Below are positions 1 to 7,304 of a stretch of 14,316 nucleotides of DNA, one piece after another. How positions within the stretch are numbered: the first letter of the stretch is position 1; every line of letters begins with the position of its first letter. The DNA lies in assembly GCA_013002595.1 (NCBI GenBank), contig JABDJG010000333.1, forward strand, positions 1-14,316, given 5' to 3'. A model generated the notes under the pieces. It was given only the letters and a program-made list of their open reading frames with translations. It had not been told where the DNA came from and did not search any database. This DNA is from Hyphomicrobiales bacterium (GTDB lineage Bacteria; Pseudomonadota; Alphaproteobacteria; Rhizobiales; Aestuariivirgaceae). Position numbers and translations under genes: made by a program.

Positions 1-731
1 CCGGCCCCATAGGTGGTGATTTGAGCCATGAGTTCCTGATTCTGGCCGATACCGGCGAAAGCGAGGTCTTCTTTGACCGCGACTTCTACGACATGAACTG
101 GTCTGAATTCGAGATCGATTATGACGATGTCGCCAAGGTTGCCGATGTTGTGGAGGATTTTACGTCCAAATACGCCGCCACCGATGAAATGCACGATGTT
201 TCAGAGTACGAAGCCAAGGTGCCGGCCGGCAAGCGCCTGAGCGGCCGCGGCATTGAGGTCGGCCATATCTTTTTCTTCGGCACCAAATACGCTGAACCGC
301 TTGGTTGCGTCGTGCAGGATGAAGCCGGCAAGTCCGTCACCATCCATTCCGGCTCCTACGGCGTCGGCGTCTCGCGCCTGGCCGGTGCCATCATCGAGGC
401 AAGCCACGATGAGGCCGGTATCATCTGGCCGGAGGCGGTTGCCCCATTCCGCGTCGGTCTGATCAACCTGAAGTCCGGTGACGCCGAAACCGACGCCATG
501 TGTGACAAAATTTACGGCGAACTGACGAATGCCGACGTCACTGTGCTGTACGATGACAAGGATGACAGGGCAGGCGGCAAGTTCGCCCGCATGGACCTGA
601 TCGGCCTGCCCTGGCAGGTCATCATCGGCCCCAGAGGCCTGAAAGACGGTATAGCTGAGGTCAAGAACCGCGCCACGGGCGAGCGCGAAAATGTGCTGCT
701 CGATCAGGTCGCAGCACGCTTCACAAACTGA
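1..731 (+). CDS. proS: Prolyl-tRNA synthetase, C-terminal part (5' end outside window)
   Basis: Charges tRNA-Pro with proline in the cytoplasm; a class II aminoacyl-tRNA synthetase. The reading frame is already open at base 3 and reads [11 protein letters not shown], a hallmark of bacterial ProS. The gene therefore enters from upstream, and the TTG at position 21 is internal, not a start. About 242 residues are visible. First comes the end of the catalytic core with class II motif 3 ([17 protein letters not shown], around 352-402). The anticodon-binding domain follows (from about FRVGLINL to the end) and contains the conserved [17 protein letters not shown] stretch. The protein ends ...AARFTN. 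The spacing from the core to the C-terminus fits the short ProS of about 440 residues found in alphaproteobacteria, rather than the longer E. coli form with an editing insertion, but the insertion site itself is outside the window. The lol permease gene starts 14 nt downstream, so they are probably co-transcribed. Confidence 0.96.
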
Positions 732-745
732 ATGGCAACATCCAG

Positions 746-2020
746 ATGACCAACACCGCGAGAGAACCCGGCGCCTTTTCCGCGCATGAGCGCATGATTT
801 CGTTCAGGTACCTGCGGGCGCGCCGCAAGGAGGGCTTCATCTCGGTCATCGCCTGGTTCTCGTTTCTGGGAATCATGATCGGCGTTGCCACTCTGATCAT
901 CGTCATGGCGGTGATGAACGGCTTTCGCACCGAATTGCTCGGCAAGATCCTTGGCTTTTCCGGGCACGCAACGGTTTATGCCAGTACCGGCGAACCCGTC
1001 CATCACTTCGACACCATAACGCAGCGCTTCAGGGCGACCCCAGGCATTACCCAGGCGATCCCGTTCGTTGAAGGCCAGGTCATGGTGTCGTCCAATGTTG
1101 CAAGTGCCGGTGCGTTGATCAAAGGGATGCGCGAGGACGATCTGAAGAAACTGCCCAGCATCAACAACGAAGACTTGCGGGGAACATTCGACGGTTTCGA
1201 CAAATCGCAAGGACTCGTAATCGGGTACCGCATCGGGATGCAGCATCGTCTCAGCATTGGCGACCGACTGACGATCATCTCGCCCGAAGGCCCGGACACC
1301 ATTTTCGGCAATGCCCCGCGCATCCGCGACTATCCCATTGTCGGCATGTTCAAGATCGGCATGTCGGAGTACGACAAGTCGGTCATCTACATGCCGCTGG
1401 CCGAAGCACAGGAGTATTTTGACACCGGCGAAGGCGTTAATGCCATCGAGATCATGGTCGAGGACGCAGACAATGTCGAAACCTTCATGGACCGGCTCAA
1501 GCGGCCCGAAAATGCCCACCTGTTGTTTAGGACCTGGAAGCAGGCGAACAGTACGTTGTTTGATGCTCTGAAGGTCGAAAAGAACGTCATGTTCCTCATC
1601 CTGACCATGATCATTCTGGTGGCCTCGCTCAATATAATCTCGGGCCTGATCATGCTGGTAAAGGACAAGTCGCACGATATCGCGATCTTGCGCACCATGG
1701 GTGCCAGCCGTGGCGGCATTCAGCGTATTTTCTTCATGACCGGTGCGGCCATCGGTGTTCTGGGGACCATCGCCGGTGTGGTGATTGGCGTTCTAATCTG
1801 CCTCAATGCGGAAAGCATCCGCCAATTCCTGTCGTGGGTGCTTGGCGTGGTGCTCTTCGACCCCAAAATCTATTACCTGTCGCAGTTGCCGACCAAGTTG
1901 GACGTTACGGAAACCGCCAGCGTTGCAATCATGTCCCTGACGCTGTCGTTCCTGGCAACGCTCTATCCGTCCTGGCGCGCCGCCCGGCTCGATCCTGTGG
2001 AAGCGTTGCGCTATGAGTGA
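746..2020 (+). CDS. lolC: Lipoprotein-releasing ABC transporter permease (LolC/LolE family)
   Basis: Inner-membrane subunit of the Lol exporter. It extracts outer-membrane lipoproteins from the inner membrane and passes them to LolA. The 424-residue product has the family layout: a short cytoplasmic N-terminus with RYLRARRKEGFISVIAWFSF; TM1 at about 31-55; a large periplasmic MacB-PCD-like domain at about 56-275; then three helices (about 278-304, 328-352 and 390-409) forming the FtsX-type domain. It also has the typical cytoplasmic DIAILRTMGAS coupling loop (311-321) and the C-terminal YPSWRAARLDPVEALRYE. The ATG at 746 gives a standard N-terminus; an ATG at 732 is in another frame. The stop overlaps the lolD start (ATGAGTGA), indicating translational coupling. 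Only one permease gene is present here, so it may act as a homodimer of the LolF kind. I cannot assign it to LolC versus LolE by eye. Confidence 0.93.
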   Translation: MTNTAREPGAFSAHERMISFRYLRARRKEGFISVIAWFSFLGIMIGVATLIIVMAVMNGFRTELLGKILGFSGHATVYASTGEPVHHFDTITQRFRATPGITQAIPFVEGQVMVSSNVASAGALIKGMREDDLKKLPSINNEDLRGTFDGFDKSQGLVIGYRIGMQHRLSIGDRLTIISPEGPDTIFGNAPRIRDYPIVGMFKIGMSEYDKSVIYMPLAEAQEYFDTGEGVNAIEIMVEDADNVETFMDRLKRPENAHLLFRTWKQANSTLFDALKVEKNVMFLILTMIILVASLNIISGLIMLVKDKSHDIAILRTMGASRGGIQRIFFMTGAAIGVLGTIAGVVIGVLICLNAESIRQFLSWVLGVVLFDPKIYYLSQLPTKLDVTETASVAIMSLTLSFLATLYPSWRAARLDPVEALRYE

Positions 2021-2693
2021 GGCACCGGCGCTCGCGCTCACCGGCATCACGCGCGTCTTTTCGCAAGGCGCGCAGAAACTGGAAATCTTCTCGGGCCTCG
2101 ATCTGTCGGTTAAACATGGAGAAATCGTTGCCATCGTCGGCCAGTCGGGCAGCGGCAAATCCTCGCTTTTGCACATTGCCGGCCTGCTGGAGAAACCCAA
2201 CAGCGGCGCAGTCAGCATCAACGGGCGCGACTGTACCAAACTTGATGACCGTACCCGCACCCGTATTCGTCGCCACGAAATCGGCTTTGTCTACCAGTCA
2301 CACCATCTACTGACCGAATTTACTGCACTCGAAAACGTCATCATTCCGCAATTGATCGGCGGCGCGAGCCGCGAAGATGGTGGAAAGCGGGCTGCTGGCC
2401 TGCTCGGCCGCCTTGGTCTCACCAGCCGGCTCGAACACCGTCCGGCTGAGCTGTCTGGCGGCGAGCAGCAACGCGTCGCCATCGCCCGTGCACTTGCCAA
2501 TCGGCCTGGATTGTTGCTTGCAGATGAACCGACCGGCAATTTGGACCCGCGCACCGCGGAACGTGTCCATGCCGAATTCATGCACCTGGTTGCTGAAGAG
2601 GGTCTTGCCACGCTTGTCGCCACGCACAATTTAGACCTTGCACACAAGATGCATCGCGTGGTGCACTTGGAGGACGGACATCTGAGCGAGTAG
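2013..2693 (+). CDS. lolD: Lipoprotein-releasing system ATP-binding protein LolD
   Basis: Cytoplasmic ATPase that powers lipoprotein release by the LolC/E-type permease encoded just upstream. The 226-residue length is normal for the family. All ABC motifs are intact: Walker A GQSGSGKS (43-50), Q-loop Gln95 in FVYQSHHLL, signature LSGGEQQR (147-154), Walker B LLLADEP (167-173), D-loop NLD (176-178) and switch His205 in VATHNLD. The sequence FVYQSHHLLTEFTALEN is characteristic of the LolD/MacB ATPase branch. The start codon lies inside the end of the permease gene (8-nt overlap), which ties its synthesis to its membrane partner. No separate promoter is evident. Confidence 0.95.
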   Translation: MSEAPALALTGITRVFSQGAQKLEIFSGLDLSVKHGEIVAIVGQSGSGKSSLLHIAGLLEKPNSGAVSINGRDCTKLDDRTRTRIRRHEIGFVYQSHHLLTEFTALENVIIPQLIGGASREDGGKRAAGLLGRLGLTSRLEHRPAELSGGEQQRVAIARALANRPGLLLADEPTGNLDPRTAERVHAEFMHLVAEEGLATLVATHNLDLAHKMHRVVHLEDGHLSE

Positions 2694-2706
2694 GCGAGGC
2701 GGGGCA

Positions 2707-3732
2707 ATGAAAGCAGTTTTTAGCGCGGTGCAACTGGGCCATAAGCCCGAGCGGTTTTTGAGCCGGGGCCATATCGTCGATTATCCCGACAAACCCGAAC
2801 GCGTGCGGATATTGCTGGATGGCGCCCGCGGCGCCGGCGCCGAAGTACATGCCGCCCGCACCTTCGATGATCAGCACATCGCCGCTGTTCACAAATGGCG
2901 CTACCTGGAGTTCCTGGAAAAGGCGCACAAACGCTGGCACCGCCCCAAGGGCGCCTTCAACGAAGTCATGCCGAGTGCCCGCCCGGTCGAGCAGCCATCG
3001 CGCTATCCGCGTTCCATCATGGGCCGCGCCGGCTGGCATATGACGGATTTTTCCTGTCCGATCGTCGCCGACACCTGGAAAGTCGCCCGCGCATCGGCAG
3101 ACACCGCGCTCACGGCCGCTGCCATGGTCGCGGAGGGCGAACCGGTGGTTTATGCCTTGTGCCGCCCACCAGGCCACCATGCCTATCAGGAACGGGCCGG
3201 CGGCTTTTGTTATCTCAACAATACCGCGATCGCCGCCCAGTACATGCGCAATTCCTATGACCGCGTGGCGATCCTCGATATCGATGTCCACCACGGAAAC
3301 GGCACCCAGGGCATCTTCTACAAACGCGACGATGTCATGACCGTCTCGGTCCATTCCGACCCAAGGAACTTCTACCCGTTCTTTTACGGCTATGACACCG
3401 AACGCGGCAACGGACCGGGCAGGGGCTACAATTTCAACATTCCCTTGCCGCTAAAGAGCGAGGATGAAGTCTGGGCCGGCGCCATCGAATACGCAGTGGA
3501 ACTTATCAACGAATTCGCGCCCGGCGCCCTGATCGTGGCATTGGGGCTTGATGCCCATGAATCCGATCCCCTGAAAGGTGGCGCAGTGACAACACCCGGA
3601 TTTGCCCATTTCGCGTCCATCATCTCCAAGTTGGATCTGCCGACGGTCCTGGTCCAGGAGGGCGGCTACATGAACGATGCGCTCGCGGATAACCTGGTCT
3701 CATTCCTTAAGGGAATGCATGCCGTTGCGTGA
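2707..3732 (+). CDS. Histone deacetylase family zinc amidohydrolase, acetylpolyamine amidohydrolase-like
   Basis: Predicted cytoplasmic Zn-dependent hydrolase that removes acetyl groups from amines. In bacteria this family acts on acetylpolyamines or other small acetylated amines, sometimes on acetyl-lysine. The protein is 341 residues, a typical acetylpolyamine amidohydrolase length. Conserved active-site elements are visible: RPPGHH (153-158) with the paired His157 and His158, ILDIDVHHGNGTQ with zinc ligands Asp193 and His195, GLDAHESDP with the third zinc ligand Asp282, and EGGY with catalytic Tyr321. The segment at about 80-115 (KGAFNEVMPSARPV...) matches the region where acetylpolyamine amidohydrolases carry a loop that narrows the active site; that is an inference from memory of the family. 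The ATG at 2707 follows a purine-rich GAGGCGGGG and lies 13 nt after lolD, so read-through from the lol operon is likely. Substrate is unproven; acetylspermidine, acetylputrescine or acetylcadaverine are the first guesses. Confidence 0.88.
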   Translation: MKAVFSAVQLGHKPERFLSRGHIVDYPDKPERVRILLDGARGAGAEVHAARTFDDQHIAAVHKWRYLEFLEKAHKRWHRPKGAFNEVMPSARPVEQPSRYPRSIMGRAGWHMTDFSCPIVADTWKVARASADTALTAAAMVAEGEPVVYALCRPPGHHAYQERAGGFCYLNNTAIAAQYMRNSYDRVAILDIDVHHGNGTQGIFYKRDDVMTVSVHSDPRNFYPFFYGYDTERGNGPGRGYNFNIPLPLKSEDEVWAGAIEYAVELINEFAPGALIVALGLDAHESDPLKGGAVTTPGFAHFASIISKLDLPTVLVQEGGYMNDALADNLVSFLKGMHAVA

Positions 3733-3833
3733 AATTTGTCTGGCTAAGAACCCGCCATGGCCGTTATATTTCCAGAGGTTTGATTGGTTCGATAGTATCC
3801 CGATTGACCTGGACTTGATGGGAGTTGTCGACA
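3733..3833 (+). promoter_or_regulatory. Gap upstream of the heme-sensor operon, possible promoter
   Basis: This 101-nt gap is the largest between two plus-strand genes before the rpsB leader, so it is the natural place for the signalling operon's own promoter. A TATATT at 3765-3770 resembles a -10 box, but I find no convincing -35 element 16-18 nt upstream. A purine-rich GGGAG at 3820-3824 lies about 9 nt before the ATG at 3834 and supports that start. No clear terminator for the deacetylase gene is visible. Confidence 0.3.
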
Positions 3834-4589
3834 ATGAAGATTCCAATTGTTCGTACTTGTGTGATCGGAGCTTTGGCTTTGCTTGCAGTTGCCGGCTGGA
3901 CACAGGCGTCGGCTGCAACGGCCGGTCCGAGCTTGACCGGCGAGAAACTGGCAGCCCTGTTGCGGGCCGCCCGGACGGTTATTTCGGGCCATCAGGCTCT
4001 GATCAATGATGCCTCAATCGGTGACAAAGGTCTGAGCGGTGAGCGAATTGCCGGGGAAACAATCGCACTTTACGCACAACGTGTCGGCAGCAAGCCGCTG
4101 GATGGTGATCTTTCAGCCCGTGAGGACAAGTTGCTGCGTGCCCAGTTGGCCGCAATTACCGAAGTCGTTGACGAGCATCAGGTCGACATCAACAAGAAAG
4201 GCGTTGGCCTGAAGGGCTTCATCCCGGCTGTATTTGCGCGGTTGGTGAATGAGAGATACCTGGAAAAAGTCGGCGATCTTGCCCGTATAAAAGTCACCGC
4301 ACCGCTTCATCTCGTACGCAATCGGCGCGCGCGCCCGGATGACTGGGAACGCGATGCAATCGAGACCATTCTATCGTCAACGGAATGGACCAAAGGCAAA
4401 ACCTATTCGCAGGAACTGACCTTTGAAGGCAGGCCGGCCTTGCGCATGTTGTTGCCAGAATATTATTCCAAATCGTGCCTGACCTGTCACGGCGGCCCCA
4501 AGGGTGATCTCGACATCACAGGTTATCCAAAAGAAGGCGGCAAGGAGAATGATTTGGCAGGCGCAATCAGTATTGTAATATTTGAGTGA
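3834..4589 (+). CDS. Exported c-type heme protein, Tll0287-like (DUF3365) sensor domain
   Basis: Predicted periplasmic heme-binding sensor of 251 residues. Residues 1-27 form a Sec signal peptide: MKIPIVR, a hydrophobic core, then cleavage near ASA|ATA. The mature part is one Tll0287-like domain, a PAS-like c-type cytochrome fold found in sensory proteins. It shows the family features SGHQALINDASIGDKGLSGE (51-70), PLHLVRNRRARPDDWE (157-172), and near the end the covalent heme motif CLTCH (Cys215, Cys218, His219) followed by GGPKGDLDITGYPKEGG. The mature protein has no other cysteine, so the His/Cys heme ligation known for Tll0287 is not possible here; His53 is a candidate second ligand. I chose the ATG at 3834 over an in-frame TTG at 3825 because it gives a proper signal peptide and follows GGGAG. 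Its TGA overlaps the kinase ATG (TGATG), strongly suggesting it feeds a signal to that kinase. A catalytic cytochrome role is less likely in this setting. Confidence 0.88.
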   Translation: MKIPIVRTCVIGALALLAVAGWTQASAATAGPSLTGEKLAALLRAARTVISGHQALINDASIGDKGLSGERIAGETIALYAQRVGSKPLDGDLSAREDKLLRAQLAAITEVVDEHQVDINKKGVGLKGFIPAVFARLVNERYLEKVGDLARIKVTAPLHLVRNRRARPDDWERDAIETILSSTEWTKGKTYSQELTFEGRPALRMLLPEYYSKSCLTCHGGPKGDLDITGYPKEGGKENDLAGAISIVIFE

Positions 4590-6910
4590 TGGCCGGCGCC
4601 GCGGACAGCGAAGCGCCCGGCGCACAAGCGTGGTTCGATCTGACCCGGTATTCGATTGCCCAGCGCATTATCGGGTTAACCAGCATCCTGTTCGGCATAC
4701 TCCTTGTTTCCGGCTTCATGTTCGTCAAGGACCTGCGTGAGACCGCCCAGCGGACCCAGGACACCAAGATCAAGATCAGGACTCAGGAAGCGGCTTCAGC
4801 CGCACACACTGAATTCGGCAACCTGCGTTACTGGCTGACTGATCTGTCAGTCAGCCTGTTGATGAATTCCGAGCACAATGCGCAAGGCGCCTGGGAACGT
4901 TTCAAGACCCGCATCGATGAAATTGCGCCCTATTCGCCGGAAGTTGCCGAGAAAGCCAAAAAAGGAGCCGAGAACTATCGTGTAAAGGCCCTGGAAGCGG
5001 CAGATGCTTTCACGGACAAGAAGCGGGTTATCGGCAACGCATTGCTGGTCGAAGCGCGCACTCACAGCCAGGCTGTCGACAAGGCTCTTGACGATCTGGT
5101 GACACAGCTGAACGCGGAAGTGATAGCGGATCAAAGTGCGACGGTAAGGCAGGCTCAAACGGCCGAGAATTCGGCGACCATGGCTATGGCGGTTATCGTA
5201 TGTCTGGGACTGCTGATGACATATCTGGTGTTGCGATCGATTGTCGGCCCCTTGCGACGCGTCGATACGGCCATGGCTGCAGTGTCCCGGGGCCAGTTCG
5301 ATATCGATATCCCGAAGGAGAGCAGTGACGAAATTGGCCGTATGGCGGGGACCCTGCGGTTGTTGCGCGACAGCCAGATTGAACTTGATAAGGCGCGGCG
5401 TGAAGCCGAGGCGGCCAACAGCACCAAGAGCCAGTTCCTGGCATCCATGAGCCACGAACTGCGCACACCGCTGAACGCAATTATCGGCTACAGCGAAATG
5501 CTCACCGAAGATGCACAGGAGTCAGGCCAGCTCGAATCGATCCCGGATCTTGAGAAAATACTGTCAGCGGGCAAACATCTGCTGTCGTTGATCAATGACA
5601 TTCTTGACCTGTCGAAAATTGAAGCCGGCAAGATGGAACTTTTTGTCGAGGACTTTGATCTTGAGGAGGCTCTCGCAGGAGTGTCCAGTACGGTGAAGCC
5701 GTTAATGGAGAACAAGGCAAACCGGTTCGTGACAGATGTGCAAGGTCCAATCGGCAAGATGACAACGGACCTCACAAAACTTCGTCAGATCCTGTTTAAT
5801 CTGCTCAGCAACGCGGCCAAGTTTACCGAAAACGGCACCATCACGCTAGCGGTCAGGCAAAAGCGCAAGAACGGCCGCGAAGTGATCGAATTTGCTGTCA
5901 AGGACACGGGGATCGGATTGACGGCAGAACAAACCGGCAAATTGTTTCAGGCTTTTACGCAAGCCGAAGCCTCCACCTCCCGCAAATATGGTGGCACTGG
6001 TCTCGGCCTGGCATTGTCTCGCCATTTCTGCGAGATGCTGGGTGGTACGATTTCGGTCGAAAGCGAGCCGGACAAGGGATCGACATTTCTCGTTGTTCTT
6101 CCACGCACACTTGTTGATGCCGCAATGGACCAATCCAGCGCGACACAGGATACCTTGGATGCATCTAGCCGCAAAATTCTGGTGGTTGATGATGACGAAA
6201 CGGCAAGAACAACGATGGCCCAGGCGATCCGGGGCGCTGGCTATGTCGTTGAGCAGGCCAAAGACGGGCGGGAATGCCTGGATGCCGTTCAGGCGTTTCG
6301 CCCCGATGCAATCGTTTTGGACATCATCATGCCACGGCTTGATGGTTGGAATGTTCTGCGCACTCTGAAGGAAGATCCCGAACTGTGCGATATTCCGGTC
6401 ATTCTGGCATCGGTTCTTGCCGACAAGGAGATGGGCTACGTGTTTGGCGCTGTCGAATACCTTATGAAGCCGTTCGATCAAAGCCAGTTGATCTCAACGC
6501 TGCTTTCGGTCTTCGATGAAGGCGAGCCGCGCGATGTCTTGATTATTGATGACGACAAGAGCGCGCGCGAGTTATCGCGGCGCATCCTGACCAAGCTCGG
6601 CTGGCGGGTCTTTGAAGCGGCAGACGGTTTGAAAGGGCTTGAGAGCATGTCCCGCCACAAACCGGCATTGGTCCTCCTCGATCTGATGATGCCCAGAAAA
6701 AATGGTTTTGAAGTGCTGCAAGACATGCAAGCCGACCCCGACTTACAGGACATCCCAGTGATAATTCTGACTTCGAAGTCTCTGGACAAGGAAGAAATCA
6801 GTTGGTTGAATCGGCACACCTCGAACCTTGTGCACAAGGGCACGACAGCCCGGGTCGACTTGATCAAGGCAATAGAAGCCCATCTTGAATTTCAGCCCGG
6901 ACCAGATTGA
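4589..6910 (+). CDS. Membrane hybrid sensor histidine kinase, HAMP-DHp-CA-REC-REC
   Basis: Predicted inner-membrane kinase of 773 residues that turns a periplasmic signal into phosphotransfer. TM1 lies at about 24-46, a helical periplasmic domain of unknown type at about 47-196, and TM2 at about 197-216. HAMP spans about 217-265, with a coiled-coil linker to 282. The DHp domain has phospho-accepting His289 in MSHELRTPLNAIIGYSEM. The ATPase domain has N-box Asn404/Asn408, G1 DTGIGL (439-444), F-box KLFQAFTQ (451-458) and G2 GGTGLGL (468-474). REC1 (about 528-643) has Asp534-536, phospho-acceptor Asp578, Ser608 and Lys627-Pro. REC2 (about 649-768) has Asp654-656, phospho-acceptor Asp698, Thr728 and Lys750, followed by Gly rather than the usual Pro. 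The start ATG overlaps the heme protein stop and has no good ribosome-binding site of its own, pointing to coupled translation. An in-frame GTG at 4586 is a less likely start. The likely inputs are the heme protein upstream and the kinase's own periplasmic domain; the likely outputs are the receiver proteins downstream. Confidence 0.93.
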   Translation: MAGAADSEAPGAQAWFDLTRYSIAQRIIGLTSILFGILLVSGFMFVKDLRETAQRTQDTKIKIRTQEAASAAHTEFGNLRYWLTDLSVSLLMNSEHNAQGAWERFKTRIDEIAPYSPEVAEKAKKGAENYRVKALEAADAFTDKKRVIGNALLVEARTHSQAVDKALDDLVTQLNAEVIADQSATVRQAQTAENSATMAMAVIVCLGLLMTYLVLRSIVGPLRRVDTAMAAVSRGQFDIDIPKESSDEIGRMAGTLRLLRDSQIELDKARREAEAANSTKSQFLASMSHELRTPLNAIIGYSEMLTEDAQESGQLESIPDLEKILSAGKHLLSLINDILDLSKIEAGKMELFVEDFDLEEALAGVSSTVKPLMENKANRFVTDVQGPIGKMTTDLTKLRQILFNLLSNAAKFTENGTITLAVRQKRKNGREVIEFAVKDTGIGLTAEQTGKLFQAFTQAEASTSRKYGGTGLGLALSRHFCEMLGGTISVESEPDKGSTFLVVLPRTLVDAAMDQSSATQDTLDASSRKILVVDDDETARTTMAQAIRGAGYVVEQAKDGRECLDAVQAFRPDAIVLDIIMPRLDGWNVLRTLKEDPELCDIPVILASVLADKEMGYVFGAVEYLMKPFDQSQLISTLLSVFDEGEPRDVLIIDDDKSARELSRRILTKLGWRVFEAADGLKGLESMSRHKPALVLLDLMMPRKNGFEVLQDMQADPDLQDIPVIILTSKSLDKEEISWLNRHTSNLVHKGTTARVDLIKAIEAHLEFQPGPD

Positions 6911-6912
6911 CC

Positions 6913-7281
6913 ATGGCCAGAATACTGATTGTCGAAGACAACGAAATGAACCGCGATATGCTTTCGCGCCGGCTGACCAAACGTGGGCATGAAGTGTTCA
7001 TTGCAGAAGACGGGCAGGCAGGTTTGGATGAAACCAGGGCGCTGTTGCCGGACCTGGTTTTGATGGACATTAGCCTGCCGGTCATTGATGGTTGGGAGGC
7101 AACAAGAGCGCTGCGAGCTGACCCGGCCACCCAATCCATACCCATTATAGCTCTTACCGCACACGCCATGCCCGGCGACAAGGACAAGGCTCTGGCGGCA
7201 GGTTGTAGTGACTATGATACCAAACCCATTGAACTGCCCAGACTGCTTGAAAAAATCAATGCCTGTCTCGGCAGTTCCTGA
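6913..7281 (+). CDS. Single-domain response regulator (DivK/CheY-like receiver)
   Basis: A 122-residue stand-alone receiver domain with no output domain. It presumably carries phosphate or binds partners in the cytoplasm, as DivK and CheY-like proteins do. Key residues are intact: acidic pair Glu8-Asp9 in LIVEDNEMNRDML, phospho-acceptor Asp52 in LVLMDISLP, Thr82 in IIALTAHAM, and Lys104-Pro105. The ATG at 6913 lies 2 nt after the kinase stop; an in-frame TTG at 6907 would overlap it and is less likely. Position between the kinase and the cyclase suggests it is a shuttle or phosphate sink in a phosphorelay between them. It resembles DivK in size and motifs, but I would not name it divK without phylogeny, because DivK belongs to the cell-cycle circuit. 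Confidence 0.92.
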   Translation: MARILIVEDNEMNRDMLSRRLTKRGHEVFIAEDGQAGLDETRALLPDLVLMDISLPVIDGWEATRALRADPATQSIPIIALTAHAMPGDKDKALAAGCSDYDTKPIELPRLLEKINACLGSS

Positions 7282-7304
7282 AATATCGGTTGGATAATCA
7301 TTCG

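Noticed and set aside
21..731. TTG at position 21 as the start of a small protein
   Set aside because: The frame is open to base 3 and encodes conserved ProS sequence upstream of the TTG, so the gene is cut by the window edge.
704..1675. Long 323-codon minus-strand open frame across the lol permease gene
   Set aside because: It lies antisense to a clearly recognised permease, its translation is rich in His, Asp and Arg with no family features, and it arises from GC-rich codon bias.
2578..3354. 258-codon minus-strand open frame over lolD and the deacetylase
   Set aside because: It covers active-site motifs of both plus-strand genes and its product has no recognisable family features.
6913..7281. 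Naming the lone receiver divK
   Set aside because: Size and motifs fit, but these are shared by many single-domain receivers and the neighbours are not the PleC/DivJ cell-cycle genes.
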